Origin: JBCCEJ01 sp039030335
GTDB taxonomy: Bacteria > Pseudomonadota > Gammaproteobacteria > HK1
DNA: 64,000 nucleotides
Reading direction: 5' to 3'
Assembly: GCA_039030335.1 (NCBI GenBank)
Contig: JBCCEJ010000003.1
Coordinates: 113,110 to 177,109 of the forward strand
Made by a program: the position numbers and the translations under genes. A model generated the notes under the pieces. It was not told the DNA's origin. It was given only the letters and a program-made list of their open reading frames with translations, and did not search any database. This document shows positions 17,463 to 25,876 of this stretch, in pieces. How positions within the stretch are numbered: the stretch's first letter is position 1; each line of letters starts with the position of its first letter.

Positions 17463-17870
17463 ATGACGATCCGCGTCGTTCGTCTTGGCACGCCCCGCTT
17501 CTCCAATGAAGGGGTCCGTATCGGCACCGTCCGACGGCCGCCACGGGGCGTGCCGAAAGCCGAGTACGCGTCTCGCGACATCTACGATGTGTGGCTGCCG
17601 AATCTGTCCCCTTCGGAGGAACTGTTGAAGGAGTTTTTCCCGATCGGCGATGACCCGGCCACGTGGAAACGGTTTACGCGGCGCTTCAACGCAGAGATGA
17701 AACGACCCGAGGCGGCCCGCCTGCTGGACGTGTTTGCCGCGCTATCGCACGGCACTGATTTCGCTCTTGGCTGTTACTGCAAAGAGGCGTCACGTTGTCA
17801 TCGCTCGCTGTTGCACACCCTGCTGGCGGCGCGTGACGCATCGATACACGCGCTCGATTCAGCTGAATAA
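17463..17870 (+). CDS. DUF488 family protein
   Basis: 135 residues from the ATG at 17463; the frame extends upstream to 17436 without a good start. The C terminus 'FALGCYCKEASRCHRSLLHTLL' has the Cys-x-Cys...Cys-His pattern that defines DUF488. 'YDVWLPNLSPSEELLKEFF' is the usual mid-protein motif of the YeaO-like branch. The cysteine cluster suggests metal binding or a nucleic-acid-related function, but none is established. The last 12 bp overlap the convergent MaoC gene end to end. Confidence 0.8.
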   Translation: MTIRVVRLGTPRFSNEGVRIGTVRRPPRGVPKAEYASRDIYDVWLPNLSPSEELLKEFFPIGDDPATWKRFTRRFNAEMKRPEAARLLDVFAALSHGTDFALGCYCKEASRCHRSLLHTLLAARDASIHALDSAE

Positions 17871-18272
17871 ACGCACGACCGCTTCTCCGGGACTCGTCAC
17901 CTCACCCGCTTCGTTCTTTACGGCAAGCTTCAGCGTCACGGTCCGGCCGTCCGGGTCGACCGCGGTTACCTCGCCGCCGCAGGTCAGGGTCTCGCCGAGA
18001 TAGGCCGCCCGGCGATTCGAATATTCGAAAGAGACCAGCTGTCCGCTGCTGCCGAGCCACGATGTCGCCGCCTGGGCCAGCCAGTCACCTTGCAACGGCC
18101 CGTCGATCACGACGCCGGGGTGCTTTTCTACGTTGGTCGTGTAGGGTTCGTCGTAGTGGATGCGGTGCGGATTCCAGATCGCCGCGTTGTACATGAAAAG
18201 AGAGACGTTCCCGGGTGAATAGCTCCGCTCTTCGAGCTGCTGTCCGACGCTGGTTTCGGCAATAGTTGGCAT
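17859..18272 (-). CDS. MaoC-like hot-dog dehydratase, C-terminal half type
   Basis: 137 residues forming one hot-dog domain. The 'YNAAIWNPHRIHYDEPYT' segment carries the hydratase-like D/N...H active-site arrangement: Asn-Pro-His-Arg-Ile-His with Tyr-Asp. It is last in a tight operon behind a FAS1-like dehydratase (6-bp gap). Paired genes of this type encode heterodimeric enoyl/acyl-CoA hydratases in which only one half is catalytic. Here this half has the His-containing loop and is the likely catalytic one. The substrate is unknown. Confidence 0.75.
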   Translation of the reverse strand: MPTIAETSVGQQLEERSYSPGNVSLFMYNAAIWNPHRIHYDEPYTTNVEKHPGVVIDGPLQGDWLAQAATSWLGSSGQLVSFEYSNRRAAYLGETLTCGGEVTAVDPDGRTVTLKLAVKNEAGEVTSPGEAVVRLFS

Positions 18273-18278
18273 GTTGGA

Positions 18279-18734
18279 CTACCTCACGATCCGGGTCTGG
18301 GTTTCCTGCATGACGGGCGCGCCGTCGGCATCGCGTACGTCGATTTCGTAAACGACGAAGATCAGCGGCCCGCTGCTGCCGCTCTTGCTGTAGATGTCGG
18401 TCAGGGTCCGCGTCAGCGTCAAACGATCACCCGGTCGCACCGGGCGGTGGTGAACCTGCTTGATTCCGCCCGCCATGACGCGTTTCAACGGCAGTTCCGG
18501 CAGCAGGGTCTCGGGACGCAGGCCATCCGGCCCGAGTGACGAAACGGGCAGCAACGGCTGGTGCGCGCCGAACAGGAACATGGGCGGTGCTTCGTCGCCG
18601 TTCAGATAGCGTGCCTCGGACTGCTCCGTGGCCGTGGCGTATTTGATAATGTCGCGACGTGTCACCTCGATCTGCTGCGGGGTATCGGCCCGTCCAATCC
18701 AGGCGCGGATTTCATCGGTAATCAGTTCGGCCAT
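18279..18734 (-). CDS. FAS1-like dehydratase / MaoC N-terminal hot-dog protein
   Basis: 151 residues from the ATG at 18734. It starts 'ELITDEIRAWIGRADTPQQIEVTRRDIIKYA', typical of the MaoC N-terminal (FAS1-like dehydratase) domain, followed by 'KQVHHRPVRPGDRLTLTRTL' in the central strands. The domain lacks the catalytic D/H of R-hydratases and is expected to pair with the MaoC protein encoded next. The start lies 2 bp after the stop of the upstream hydrolase gene, so coupling is tight. Together they should hydrate or dehydrate an acyl-CoA. Confidence 0.8.
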   Translation of the reverse strand: MAELITDEIRAWIGRADTPQQIEVTRRDIIKYATATEQSEARYLNGDEAPPMFLFGAHQPLLPVSSLGPDGLRPETLLPELPLKRVMAGGIKQVHHRPVRPGDRLTLTRTLTDIYSKSGSSGPLIFVVYEIDVRDADGAPVMQETQTRIVR

Positions 18735-18736
18735 AT

Positions 18737-19699
18737 CTATTCCTGTTGGGTCTGCAGTGCATCCACGCGTGCCGGGGTGCGAAGGAACGCGTCCAGAGCA
18801 TGCCAGAAACGGTGACGGTTCAGGCCGAGCGAAGTGTTGTGCGCCTGGCCGCTGCACATGACGAACTGTTTGTCTCCGTGCGGAATGCGCGCGAAAAAAG
18901 CCAGCACGTCTTCGTCGGTCGCAATGCCGTCGTGGTCGCCGCGAAAGATCATGACCGGGCACCTGAGTTGCTCGGGGTCTACCAGCGGCAGGCGCGTGCA
19001 CATATCGACGTAGGTGCCATTAGGAACGCTGCCACCGCCGTTGCGCAGCTCCGCGTCCGCCGCGAGTTCGGCCAACGCCGGGACCGTCAGACCTTCCACA
19101 TCGCGTGAGAAGACGCCCGCGTAGAACGCGCGGTCGGCGGCCCGGCGATTGGTGGCTTGCCATTCACTCAGTCGCTCCTTGCGTCGCGCCAGCGTCGGCG
19201 AGCCGGCGCCGGTCCATACGTGCGCCGCAAGGATCAGTTGCGCGACTTTCTCGGGGTACTGGTTGGCGAAGCGTCCGGCGCGCAGCGCACCCGATGACGT
19301 GCCGAACAGGCTCACCCGTTTACATTGCGCGCGCTCGAACACCAGTGGCATCGCCGCGGCCAGATCGTCTACGCCGTCGTCGATGTCGGAAAAGCCGTTC
19401 GTACGCGTCGACTTGCCGTAGCCCTCGTGGTCCATCGTCCAGACGTCGTAGCCCCGGGTCGCCAGCACGTTCATGAGGGAATATTCGCCGTGCTCTGGAA
19501 TTTCGAGGTCGTAGGACGTTCGTGCTGAAAACGATGAACCGTGCACGAGAAACACCACCGGCAGCTCGGCGCGCCGCGCGCCGGGAGAGAATTTGCGGAA
19601 CAGGTAGAGGTCCACCTCACCCTTGCGCGCCCAGTATTCCTCGGTATGAATATCGGGGGCGGTGGCAAAATTTGTCGAATCCTCGGCGTGTTGCGACAT
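18737..19699 (-). CDS. alpha/beta hydrolase
   Basis: 320 residues. The oxyanion loop is 'LVHGSS' (51-56), the nucleophile elbow is GTSSG with Ser135, an acid is in 'IFRGDHDGIA' and the His is in 'GQAHNTS'. 'VWTMDHEGYGKS' is the usual beta4 strand. The unusual N terminus and the 'HE' pair are typical of a group of lysophospholipase-like bacterial hydrolases. Substrate unknown. It lies 2 bp after pta and 2 bp before the FAS1-like dehydratase gene, so it may release or hydrolyse a thioester or ester in the same pathway. Confidence 0.8.
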   Translation of the reverse strand: MSQHAEDSTNFATAPDIHTEEYWARKGEVDLYLFRKFSPGARRAELPVVFLVHGSSFSARTSYDLEIPEHGEYSLMNVLATRGYDVWTMDHEGYGKSTRTNGFSDIDDGVDDLAAAMPLVFERAQCKRVSLFGTSSGALRAGRFANQYPEKVAQLILAAHVWTGAGSPTLARRKERLSEWQATNRRAADRAFYAGVFSRDVEGLTVPALAELAADAELRNGGGSVPNGTYVDMCTRLPLVDPEQLRCPVMIFRGDHDGIATDEDVLAFFARIPHGDKQFVMCSGQAHNTSLGLNRHRFWHALDAFLRTPARVDALQTQQE

Positions 19700-19701
19700 G
19701 G

Positions 19702-20718
19702 TCAGCCGGTCTCCGCGCGCAGGTCAGCCATCGACATCGTGATGGCCGAAGTCATGATGATGTCGTCGCGGCTGGCACCGCGCGACAGGTCGCTCACCGG
19801 CCGGCTGAAACCTTGTAAGACCGGCCCGTAAGCGTTGGCCCCGCCGAGATATTGTGTGAGCTTGTAGGCGATGTTCCCGGCGTTGATATCCGGAAAGATG
19901 AGCACATTGGCCTGTCCGGCCACGGCGCTCGCTTCGCCCACTTTGCGCGACGCTACGGCGGGGCTGAGCGCTGCGTCCACTTGAAACTCTCCATCGACGT
20001 CCAGGTCCGGCTCCCGCTCGCGAATCAGTGCCAGCGCGGCGTTGATCTTGTCGACGGATGCGTGCCGCGCACTGCCGCGCGTCGAAAACGATAACAATGC
20101 GACCCGGGGTGTGGCCTGCAGTACTCCAGAGGCGCTGCCCGCTGAAGCGATGGCGATATCCGCCAGCTGTTGTTCGGTCGGCTCGATGACGACGGCGCAG
20201 TCGGCGAAGATGACAACCGTGCCGGCCCGCGGGTGACCCTCCGGAAACTCCATCGCGAAGAAGCTGGACGCAGTTCGGATCCCTGGAGCGAGGCCGACGC
20301 AGAACAAGCCGGCTTCAATGACGCGCGCGGTGGGCAACACGGCGCCGGCGACGAGCGCGTCCGCCCGATCGGTCCGCAAACGCATGCCTGCGTAGAACAC
20401 CGGCTCCAGCAGGAGCTGGACGGCTTCGTCGACAGAGGTCTTCGGGCGGCGTTCGTGATACTGCCGCGCCAGCTCTTCGCGGTCGCTGCTGGCCTTCGGA
20501 TCCAGAATTTCGAATCCGGTCAGCGGTATGCTCTCGGCGTCCGCCGCCGCACGGATAGCCGCTGACGCGCCTACCAGTTGAACCTGACACATGCCGCCAT
20601 CTTGCATCGCGCGCGCAGCGCTCAATACGCGCGTATCTTCCGCCTCCGGTAGCAGCAGACGCGCTCGCCGCCGCTTCGCGAGAGCGAACACGCGCTCTTT
20701 CAGACTGATCAATGGCAA
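19702..20718 (-). CDS. pta: phosphate acetyltransferase (phosphotransacetylase)
   Basis: 338 residues, the length of a single-domain Pta. Conserved blocks include 'LLLPEAEDTRVLSAA', 'ADALVAGAVLPTARVIEAGL', 'VVIFADCAVVIEPT', 'VALLSFSTRGSARH' and 'GQANVLIFPDINAGNIAYK' with 'GPVLQGFSRPVSDLSRGAS'. The enzyme interconverts acetyl-CoA + Pi and acetyl phosphate + CoA. It heads an operon with a hydrolase and a split MaoC hydratase; no ackA is next to it. The promoter must lie in 20719-20931, shared with the divergent response-regulator gene. A butyryl or other acyl specificity cannot be excluded. Confidence 0.88.
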   Translation of the reverse strand: MPLISLKERVFALAKRRRARLLLPEAEDTRVLSAARAMQDGGMCQVQLVGASAAIRAAADAESIPLTGFEILDPKASSDREELARQYHERRPKTSVDEAVQLLLEPVFYAGMRLRTDRADALVAGAVLPTARVIEAGLFCVGLAPGIRTASSFFAMEFPEGHPRAGTVVIFADCAVVIEPTEQQLADIAIASAGSASGVLQATPRVALLSFSTRGSARHASVDKINAALALIREREPDLDVDGEFQVDAALSPAVASRKVGEASAVAGQANVLIFPDINAGNIAYKLTQYLGGANAYGPVLQGFSRPVSDLSRGASRDDIIMTSAITMSMADLRAETG

Positions 20719-20931
20719 TGCCTCAGAACCTCGAACGTGGCGGAGTTAAATTTAGCATTGCCCCGCCGATTCCGGCAGGCACCCTGGGAGGCGATCGCAC
20801 GTCCGTGACCTGATGGTGTCGAAGCGCTCCGCCCACAAGTGCGAATACGCTATTCTTTGACAGCAAAACGGAAATCCAAACAGAGCGCAGGGCAGCGCCG
20901 AAAACTTGTTTCTGGAGGGAGGGCGCAACCC

Positions 20932-21309
20932 ATGAGCAAACGGGTGCTGCTCGCGGAAGACGAACCGAACATCGTTTTGTCGTTGACCTTTTTGCTGGAG
21001 CGTGCAGGCTTCGTCGTGGCCTCGGAAGTCACTGGCAAAGCGGCCCTCAGCGCGGCGCTGGCCGATCCGCCCGATGTCATGATACTCGACGTCATGCTGC
21101 CGGAATTGGACGGGTTCGAGATCCTGCGCGTGCTGCGTGCCGATCCGAGGGGCAAGGAACTTCCGGTGCTGATGCTGACCGCCAAGGGTCAGCGTGAGGA
21201 TCGGGAGACAGCGTTCGCGGCTGGCGCCGATCTCTTCATTACGAAGCCGTTTTCGAACGCCGAGGTTACGCAGGCCGTCGCGCAGCTGGCCGGGACCCCG
21301 GCCCCGTGA
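20932..21309 (+). CDS. single-domain response regulator (CheY-like)
   Basis: 125 residues from the ATG at 20932 after a strong ribosome site (GGAGGGAGG). It is a receiver domain only: acidic pair Glu9-Asp10, phospho-acceptor Asp53 (ILDVM), the conserved Thr in 'MLTAKGQ' and Lys in 'FITKPF'. There is no output domain, so it acts by protein contact or as a phosphorelay intermediate. It overlaps by 4 bp with a small membrane protein and is two genes upstream of the symporter-histidine kinase, its likely partner. Confidence 0.9.
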   Translation: MSKRVLLAEDEPNIVLSLTFLLERAGFVVASEVTGKAALSAALADPPDVMILDVMLPELDGFEILRVLRADPRGKELPVLMLTAKGQREDRETAFAAGADLFITKPFSNAEVTQAVAQLAGTPAP

Positions 21310-21575
21310 GAACCAACACGAACCGCACCCCCATCGAGCAGGCTGATGCCAGTCGCAAAGCAGCAGAGCGCGGTTTGCTGCTGCCGTTCATCGGCATGCT
21401 GCTGCTGCTGCCGCCGGTCGCCGGCATCTTTCAGCTGGACGTGCGCCTGTTCGGCGTACCGCTGGCGGCGCTCTACTTGTTTACCGTCTGGGCCGTGCTC
21501 ATCGTACTGGCCCGCGTCCTCGCGAAGCCGCTGCTGCGCGGTGCCGACGCGCCTCCAGGCGCGCCAGGAGATTGA
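21306..21575 (+). CDS. small two-helix membrane protein
   Basis: 89 residues starting at a GTG overlapping the response-regulator stop (GTGA). Two hydrophobic helices at about 25-41 and 49-70 are separated by a short loop containing 'FQLDVRLFGVPLAALY'. The layout matches the small subunits encoded before sodium:solute symporters of the VC_2705/DUF4212 kind, which assist the large symporter. Here the partner would be the symporter domain of the kinase 60 bp downstream. The function is inferred from context. Confidence 0.75.
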   Translation: MRTNTNRTPIEQADASRKAAERGLLLPFIGMLLLLPPVAGIFQLDVRLFGVPLAALYLFTVWAVLIVLARVLAKPLLRGADAPPGAPGD

Positions 21576-21636
21576 ACATCATGGCGTGGCCGGCTCGGCG
21601 GCCTCATACGGCGCGCTGATACGCGTTCGCTGACAT

Positions 21637-24309
21637 ATGCTGTCGCTCGATCTGCTGCTGTTCGTTTGCCTCGGCTACGTAGCCTTGCTGTTCGCACTTG
21701 CGTTTTACATCGATCGGCGAGCCCGCCAGGGCACTGTCGGCTGGCTGCACTCGCCGATCATCTTCACACTGTCTATTTCGGTTTACTGCACGTCTTGGAC
21801 CTTTTACGGCGCGGTCGGCTCAGCCGCGCGCAACGGGCTCGAGTTCATCACCATCTACCTCGGCCCGACCCTCGTTTTCATCGGCTGGTGGTGGTTGCTG
21901 CGCAAGCTCGTGCGCATCGGCCGGCAACACCGCATAACGTCCATCGCTGACCTGATTTCGTCTCGTTACGGCAAGAGTCCCGGCCTCGCGGTGCTGGTTA
22001 CGCTGATCGCGCTCGTTGCGACGACGCCCTATATCGCGCTCCAGTTGCAGTCGGTTACCCGTAGCTATCAGGCCATCGTCGGCGATGTAGATGTCGCGGG
22101 TACGGCGTTCGCCATCGCGGCTGGCATGGCCGTGTTCACGATCTTCTTCGGTACGCGCAACCTCGACGCGAATGAGCGGCATCACGGTGTTGTGGCCGCC
22201 ATCGCGGTGGAGGCGGTCGTCAAGCTGGTGGCGCTGCTGGCCGTGGGCCTCTTCGCCGTCTACGGCGTGGCCGGCGGTGTCGGGCCGATATTCGAGGGTG
22301 TCGACACCGAGGTGATCTACGGCGCGGGCGACATTTTCGATGCCCGGTGGGTTGCACTCACATTTCTTAGTGCGACTGCGATCATCTGCCTCCCCCGTCA
22401 GTTCCAGGTGACGGTTGTCGAGAATGTGGATGAAAGTCATCTGGCGACCGCCTCGTGGATGTTTCCGCTGTATCTGTTCGGCATGTGTCTGTTCGTCATG
22501 CCGATCGCGATCGCGGGGCTCAAGTTCCTGCCCGAAGACGCCAACCCGGATCTGTATGTGCTGGCTTTGCCGCTCGCGTTCGACCGCCAAGACCTCGCGC
22601 TGCTCGCGTTTCTCGGGGGGTTCTCATCGGCGACGTCGATGGTGATCGTGGCCGCCATCGCCGTCTCGACGATGGTCTCGAACCACATCGTCATGCCGAT
22701 CGCGCTCAACTTCATGCGCAGCGGCAACGAGACCAGCGGCGACGTACGGAGTCTGCTGCTGACATCGCGGCGCGTGAGCATTGCTGCGGTGTTGGCGCTT
22801 GGCTTCTTGTATTTCCGGCTGAGCGGCGGATCGGATGCGCTGGCTGCCATTGGTCTCATCGCGTTCGTAGGTGTCGCGCAGTTCGTGCCGGGCCTTATCG
22901 GCGGCATCTTCTGGCGCGGAGCCAGCCGCGCGGGCGCTTTCTGGGGACTCGCGGCCGGATTTGCTCTTTGGGCGTACACGCTTTTCCTGCCGAGTTTTGG
23001 CGGTGAGTTGATCCTGAGTCGCGACGTTATCGAGAACGGCTTGTTCGGGATGACCGCATTGCGGCCGCAGGCGCTGTTTGGCCTGACCGACATGGATCCG
23101 CTGGTCCATGCGCTGGTCTGGTCGCTCGGCACCAACGCTATGGTTTTTCTGGTGATTTCGACACTCAGCCAGCCTCAGCCGCTGGAACGCCTTCAGGCCG
23201 CTCAGTTCGTCGACGTGTTCAGGACGCCCCCGGAGGAAGCGCCGCGCTTTCAGTCTGCGCAGGTCGCCGCTGAAGACCTGTTCGTCCTCGCGCAACGTAT
23301 TCTCGGCAGCGGCCCGGCGCGTCGGCTGTTCGATGATATGGCCACTGACCAGGGCCGCGCCGGACTGCTGCCGCTGCCGAGCGACGCCGTGATCGTCGGG
23401 CTCGAGCGCGAGCTGACCGGCTCGATCGGCGCGGCCTCGGCGCACGCGATGATCCGCCGCGTGGTCGGCAACGAGAGCATCAGCATGACTGAGCTCATCG
23501 ATATCGCCGACGAGACCCAGCGGCTCATCGAAACCTCGGCGGCGCTCTCCGATCGCACCGCCGAGCTCGCCAGCACGGCGCAGGAACTGCGCACCGCCAA
23601 TGCGCAGCTCAGGAATCTCGACGCTCAAAAGGACGAATTCCTGAGTCAGGTCAGTCATGAGCTCCGCACCCCGATGACGTCGATCCGGTCGTTCTCCGAG
23701 ATCCTGCTGGGAGACGATCCGGTGCCGGAAGCCGATCGGCAGCGCTTCATCGCCATCATTCACGATGAAAGCGAGCGCCTGACACGTCTCTTAGACGAGA
23801 TTCTGGACATCAACCGGCTGGAAGCGGGGACTGTGGATCTGCCGCTCTGCCCGGTCGACGTGAATCAGGCCATCGAGGCGGCGCTCGCCACGGTATCGCC
23901 TGTCGCGCAGCAGCAGGGCGTGGAGGTTGAACGGATGCCGGCTGCGCCCGACGCGTGGGTCAAAGCCAACGAGGACCGCCTGCGTCAGGTGCTCATCAAC
24001 CTGCTGGCGAACGGAGTCAAATACAACGAAGCGGCGACCCCGCGCATCGAAGTGAAACAGTCTCGCCATGGCGGCGGCATCACCATCGACGTGGTCGACA
24101 ACGGCGGCGGTGTCGCGCAACAAGAAGCCGAGACGGTGTTCGAGAAATTCAACCGCGGCGAACGTAGCAGCGCCGATGAAGGAGCTGGTCTCGGCCTGCC
24201 GATAAGCCGCACGATCGTGCGGGCGATGGGCGGCGAACTGACCATCGAGTTCGCCGGCGACGGCAGCAGCTTCTTTCGCGTCTGGTTGCCGGCGTCGGAA
24301 CCCGCGTGA
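21637..24309 (+). CDS. sodium:solute symporter-histidine kinase fusion (CbrA/CrbS type)
   Basis: 890 residues. Residues 1 to about 510 are a sodium:solute symporter domain with about 13 membrane helices and the motif 'TSWTFYGAVGSAARNGLEF'. After a linker and a helical segment comes a HisKA domain with phospho-acceptor His674 (SQVSHELRTP), then HATPase_c with 'RLRQVLINLLANGVKYNE', 'DVVDNGGGV' and 'GAGLGLPISRTIV'. CbrA and CrbS are relatives that control carbon use and acetyl-CoA synthetase. This protein has no obvious PAS or C-terminal receiver domain. With the adjacent lone receiver and divergent pta, a carbon or acetate sensing role is a reasonable inference. Confidence 0.85.
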   Translation: MLSLDLLLFVCLGYVALLFALAFYIDRRARQGTVGWLHSPIIFTLSISVYCTSWTFYGAVGSAARNGLEFITIYLGPTLVFIGWWWLLRKLVRIGRQHRITSIADLISSRYGKSPGLAVLVTLIALVATTPYIALQLQSVTRSYQAIVGDVDVAGTAFAIAAGMAVFTIFFGTRNLDANERHHGVVAAIAVEAVVKLVALLAVGLFAVYGVAGGVGPIFEGVDTEVIYGAGDIFDARWVALTFLSATAIICLPRQFQVTVVENVDESHLATASWMFPLYLFGMCLFVMPIAIAGLKFLPEDANPDLYVLALPLAFDRQDLALLAFLGGFSSATSMVIVAAIAVSTMVSNHIVMPIALNFMRSGNETSGDVRSLLLTSRRVSIAAVLALGFLYFRLSGGSDALAAIGLIAFVGVAQFVPGLIGGIFWRGASRAGAFWGLAAGFALWAYTLFLPSFGGELILSRDVIENGLFGMTALRPQALFGLTDMDPLVHALVWSLGTNAMVFLVISTLSQPQPLERLQAAQFVDVFRTPPEEAPRFQSAQVAAEDLFVLAQRILGSGPARRLFDDMATDQGRAGLLPLPSDAVIVGLERELTGSIGAASAHAMIRRVVGNESISMTELIDIADETQRLIETSAALSDRTAELASTAQELRTANAQLRNLDAQKDEFLSQVSHELRTPMTSIRSFSEILLGDDPVPEADRQRFIAIIHDESERLTRLLDEILDINRLEAGTVDLPLCPVDVNQAIEAALATVSPVAQQQGVEVERMPAAPDAWVKANEDRLRQVLINLLANGVKYNEAATPRIEVKQSRHGGGITIDVVDNGGGVAQQEAETVFEKFNRGERSSADEGAGLGLPISRTIVRAMGGELTIEFAGDGSSFFRVWLPASEPA

Positions 24310-24322
24310 GCGGCGAGGCCGC

Positions 24323-24703
24323 TCAGAACGGCGGGCGATTCTTGCGATAGGAGTCTTTGACCTGCACTTTGCCGTCGCGCAGCGTAAATACGTCACAGCC
24401 GAGAACCTCGGTGCGCTTCCCGTTCACGTCGGTCCCGGTGAAGCGCCACGCCGTCAGGGCGCGATCGCCTGCAAAAAAGTGCTCGGCGTCATTCCATTGC
24501 GCGTCTGGAAACTGCGCGAACACGCTGAGAAACCCTTCGCGAACCGCATCATGGCCCTCGAAGCGTGTACCGAACACGGTGTCGCCACCTGACGTATTGA
24601 AGACGCAGTCGTCTGTCATCATCCCCATCAGAGCGTCGATATCGTGACGATTGAAAGCAGCTGCAAAGTCGTCGAGCAGCGCCAGCGTTTCGGCGTCGTT
24701 CAT
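24323..24703 (-). CDS. SnoaL-like (NTF2-fold) protein
   Basis: 126 residues. 'LLDDFAAAFNRHDIDALMGMMTDDCVF' is the standard first helix and strand of the SnoaL-like/NTF2 fold. The remaining strands ('WRFTGTDVNGKRTEVLGCDVFTLRDGKV') follow the DUF4440/SnoaL_2 pattern. These proteins act as small polyketide cyclases, isomerases or binding proteins; the specific function is unknown. It is convergent with the kinase gene, with 13 bp between stops. Confidence 0.8.
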   Translation of the reverse strand: MNDAETLALLDDFAAAFNRHDIDALMGMMTDDCVFNTSGGDTVFGTRFEGHDAVREGFLSVFAQFPDAQWNDAEHFFAGDRALTAWRFTGTDVNGKRTEVLGCDVFTLRDGKVQVKDSYRKNRPPF

Positions 24704-24779
24704 GTGCGGTTCTCCGGGTTCTCAATGTGCAACATCCGGCTTGTCGCTGCTGACGTCAAGTCTTCGCCAGGGTCGCCCC

Positions 24780-25499
24780 TCAGCGCTTGCGCATTGCGAT
24801 CCACGCGTAGATCCCGGTCATGCCCGCCAGCGCATACCAGGTAAGCGCGTACACCAGATGGGTATTTCGAAAACGCACCGTCGTCAGGCCGCCGACTGGC
24901 CAGCCACCGGGATTTGGCGTGTCGTTGGCGTCGATGAAGTACGGTGCCAGCACCGCATCGTCGAGGTTTTGGAATCGCCCGATCGCGGCGACGTCGCGCG
25001 AGTACCAACGGCCCTCGGCCGCGTTGTTCGACTGCCACAGGCGACCCGCAGGCTCACTGAGGCGGAGCAGTCCGACCACCGTGACCGTGCCGTGGGGCTG
25101 CCCGGTCGAGCGGGTCGCGACATCTTTGCGCGCCGGGTCCACGAACCCGCGATTGACCAGCACCGCGTGCCCGCTCTCCGTCACCAGCGGCGTCAGCACC
25201 CAGTACCCGGACCCCTTGACGGTCATCGCCTGCACAAATGTTTCCGCGCGATGCTCGAAACGCCCGGTCGCCGTTACAGGCAGGTATTCGAAGCGGCGGT
25301 CGACGTGCATCCAGCGCGAACGCCCCGGTGCTTCGACCGGCCGTTGCGCAAGTTGCCGCTCGACCCGTTCGATGAGCGCCAGTTTCCAGGCAAGGCGGTG
25401 CAGTTGCCAGGTGCCGAGATACGCAAACAGCGCGATCAGCACCAGCGCCGCCAGGGTTATGCGCAGGCGCTTGCCGCCTTCGATGCCCGCGATGCGCAT
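24780..25499 (-). CDS. SURF1-family oxidase assembly protein
   Basis: 239 residues from the ATG at 25499, which overlaps the cyoD stop by one base (TGATG). The SURF1 plan is clear: an N-terminal membrane helix (about 14-31) with 'LGTWQLHRLAWK', a periplasmic domain containing 'VLVNRGFVDP' and 'RWYSRDVAAIG', and a C-terminal helix (about 213-233) after 'FRNTHLVYALTWYALA'. SURF1 proteins help insert haem into oxidase subunit I. Here the partner is a quinol oxidase, as for the Surf1q proteins known from alphaproteobacteria. Confidence 0.85.
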   Translation of the reverse strand: MRIAGIEGGKRLRITLAALVLIALFAYLGTWQLHRLAWKLALIERVERQLAQRPVEAPGRSRWMHVDRRFEYLPVTATGRFEHRAETFVQAMTVKGSGYWVLTPLVTESGHAVLVNRGFVDPARKDVATRSTGQPHGTVTVVGLLRLSEPAGRLWQSNNAAEGRWYSRDVAAIGRFQNLDDAVLAPYFIDANDTPNPGGWPVGGLTTVRFRNTHLVYALTWYALAGMTGIYAWIAMRKR

Positions 25500-25876
25500 C
25501 AGGGTCGGACGCGCGCTTCCTCGGCGGACAGGTGGCCGTGGGTGTTGTCGTGCAGGTGGTGCATGATCCACAGCGACCCCACCATGATGATCACAATCAT
25601 CGTCGTGGCGTACAGGTAGGACATGAGCGTCCAGCCGCCCTCCGCGCTGGCATCGACATGCAGAAAATAGACCGTGTGCACGACGATCTGCACCGAGCCT
25701 AGCGCGAGGATGATCGCGATCGTCATCGTCTTGTTATCCAGCACCTCACCCATCACGAGCCAGAACGGAATTACTGTCAGAACGACGGATAGCACGAAAC
25801 CCGTCAGGTAGCCGCGAAACGTCGCGTGCACGCCGTCAGCTTCGTGCTCGTGGCCGGTCGCCGAGTCGCCGCTCAT
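25499..25876 (-). CDS. cyoD: cytochrome o ubiquinol oxidase subunit IV
   Basis: 125 residues from the ATG at 25876, inside the last codons of cyoC (ATGA overlap). A His-rich N terminus is followed by three membrane helices: about 21-43, 50-72 and 83-103. 'VLDNKTMTIAIILALGSVQIVVHTVYFLHVD' spans the conserved core. CyoD is needed for assembly of the CuB site in subunit I. Both flanking overlaps show tight coupling within the operon. Confidence 0.9.
   Translation of the reverse strand: MSGDSATGHEHEADGVHATFRGYLTGFVLSVVLTVIPFWLVMGEVLDNKTMTIAIILALGSVQIVVHTVYFLHVDASAEGGWTLMSYLYATTMIVIIMVGSLWIMHHLHDNTHGHLSAEEARVRP

Noticed and set aside
22624..23763. Minus-strand open frame of 379 codons
   Set aside because: Antisense to the symporter-histidine kinase, which has clear domains.
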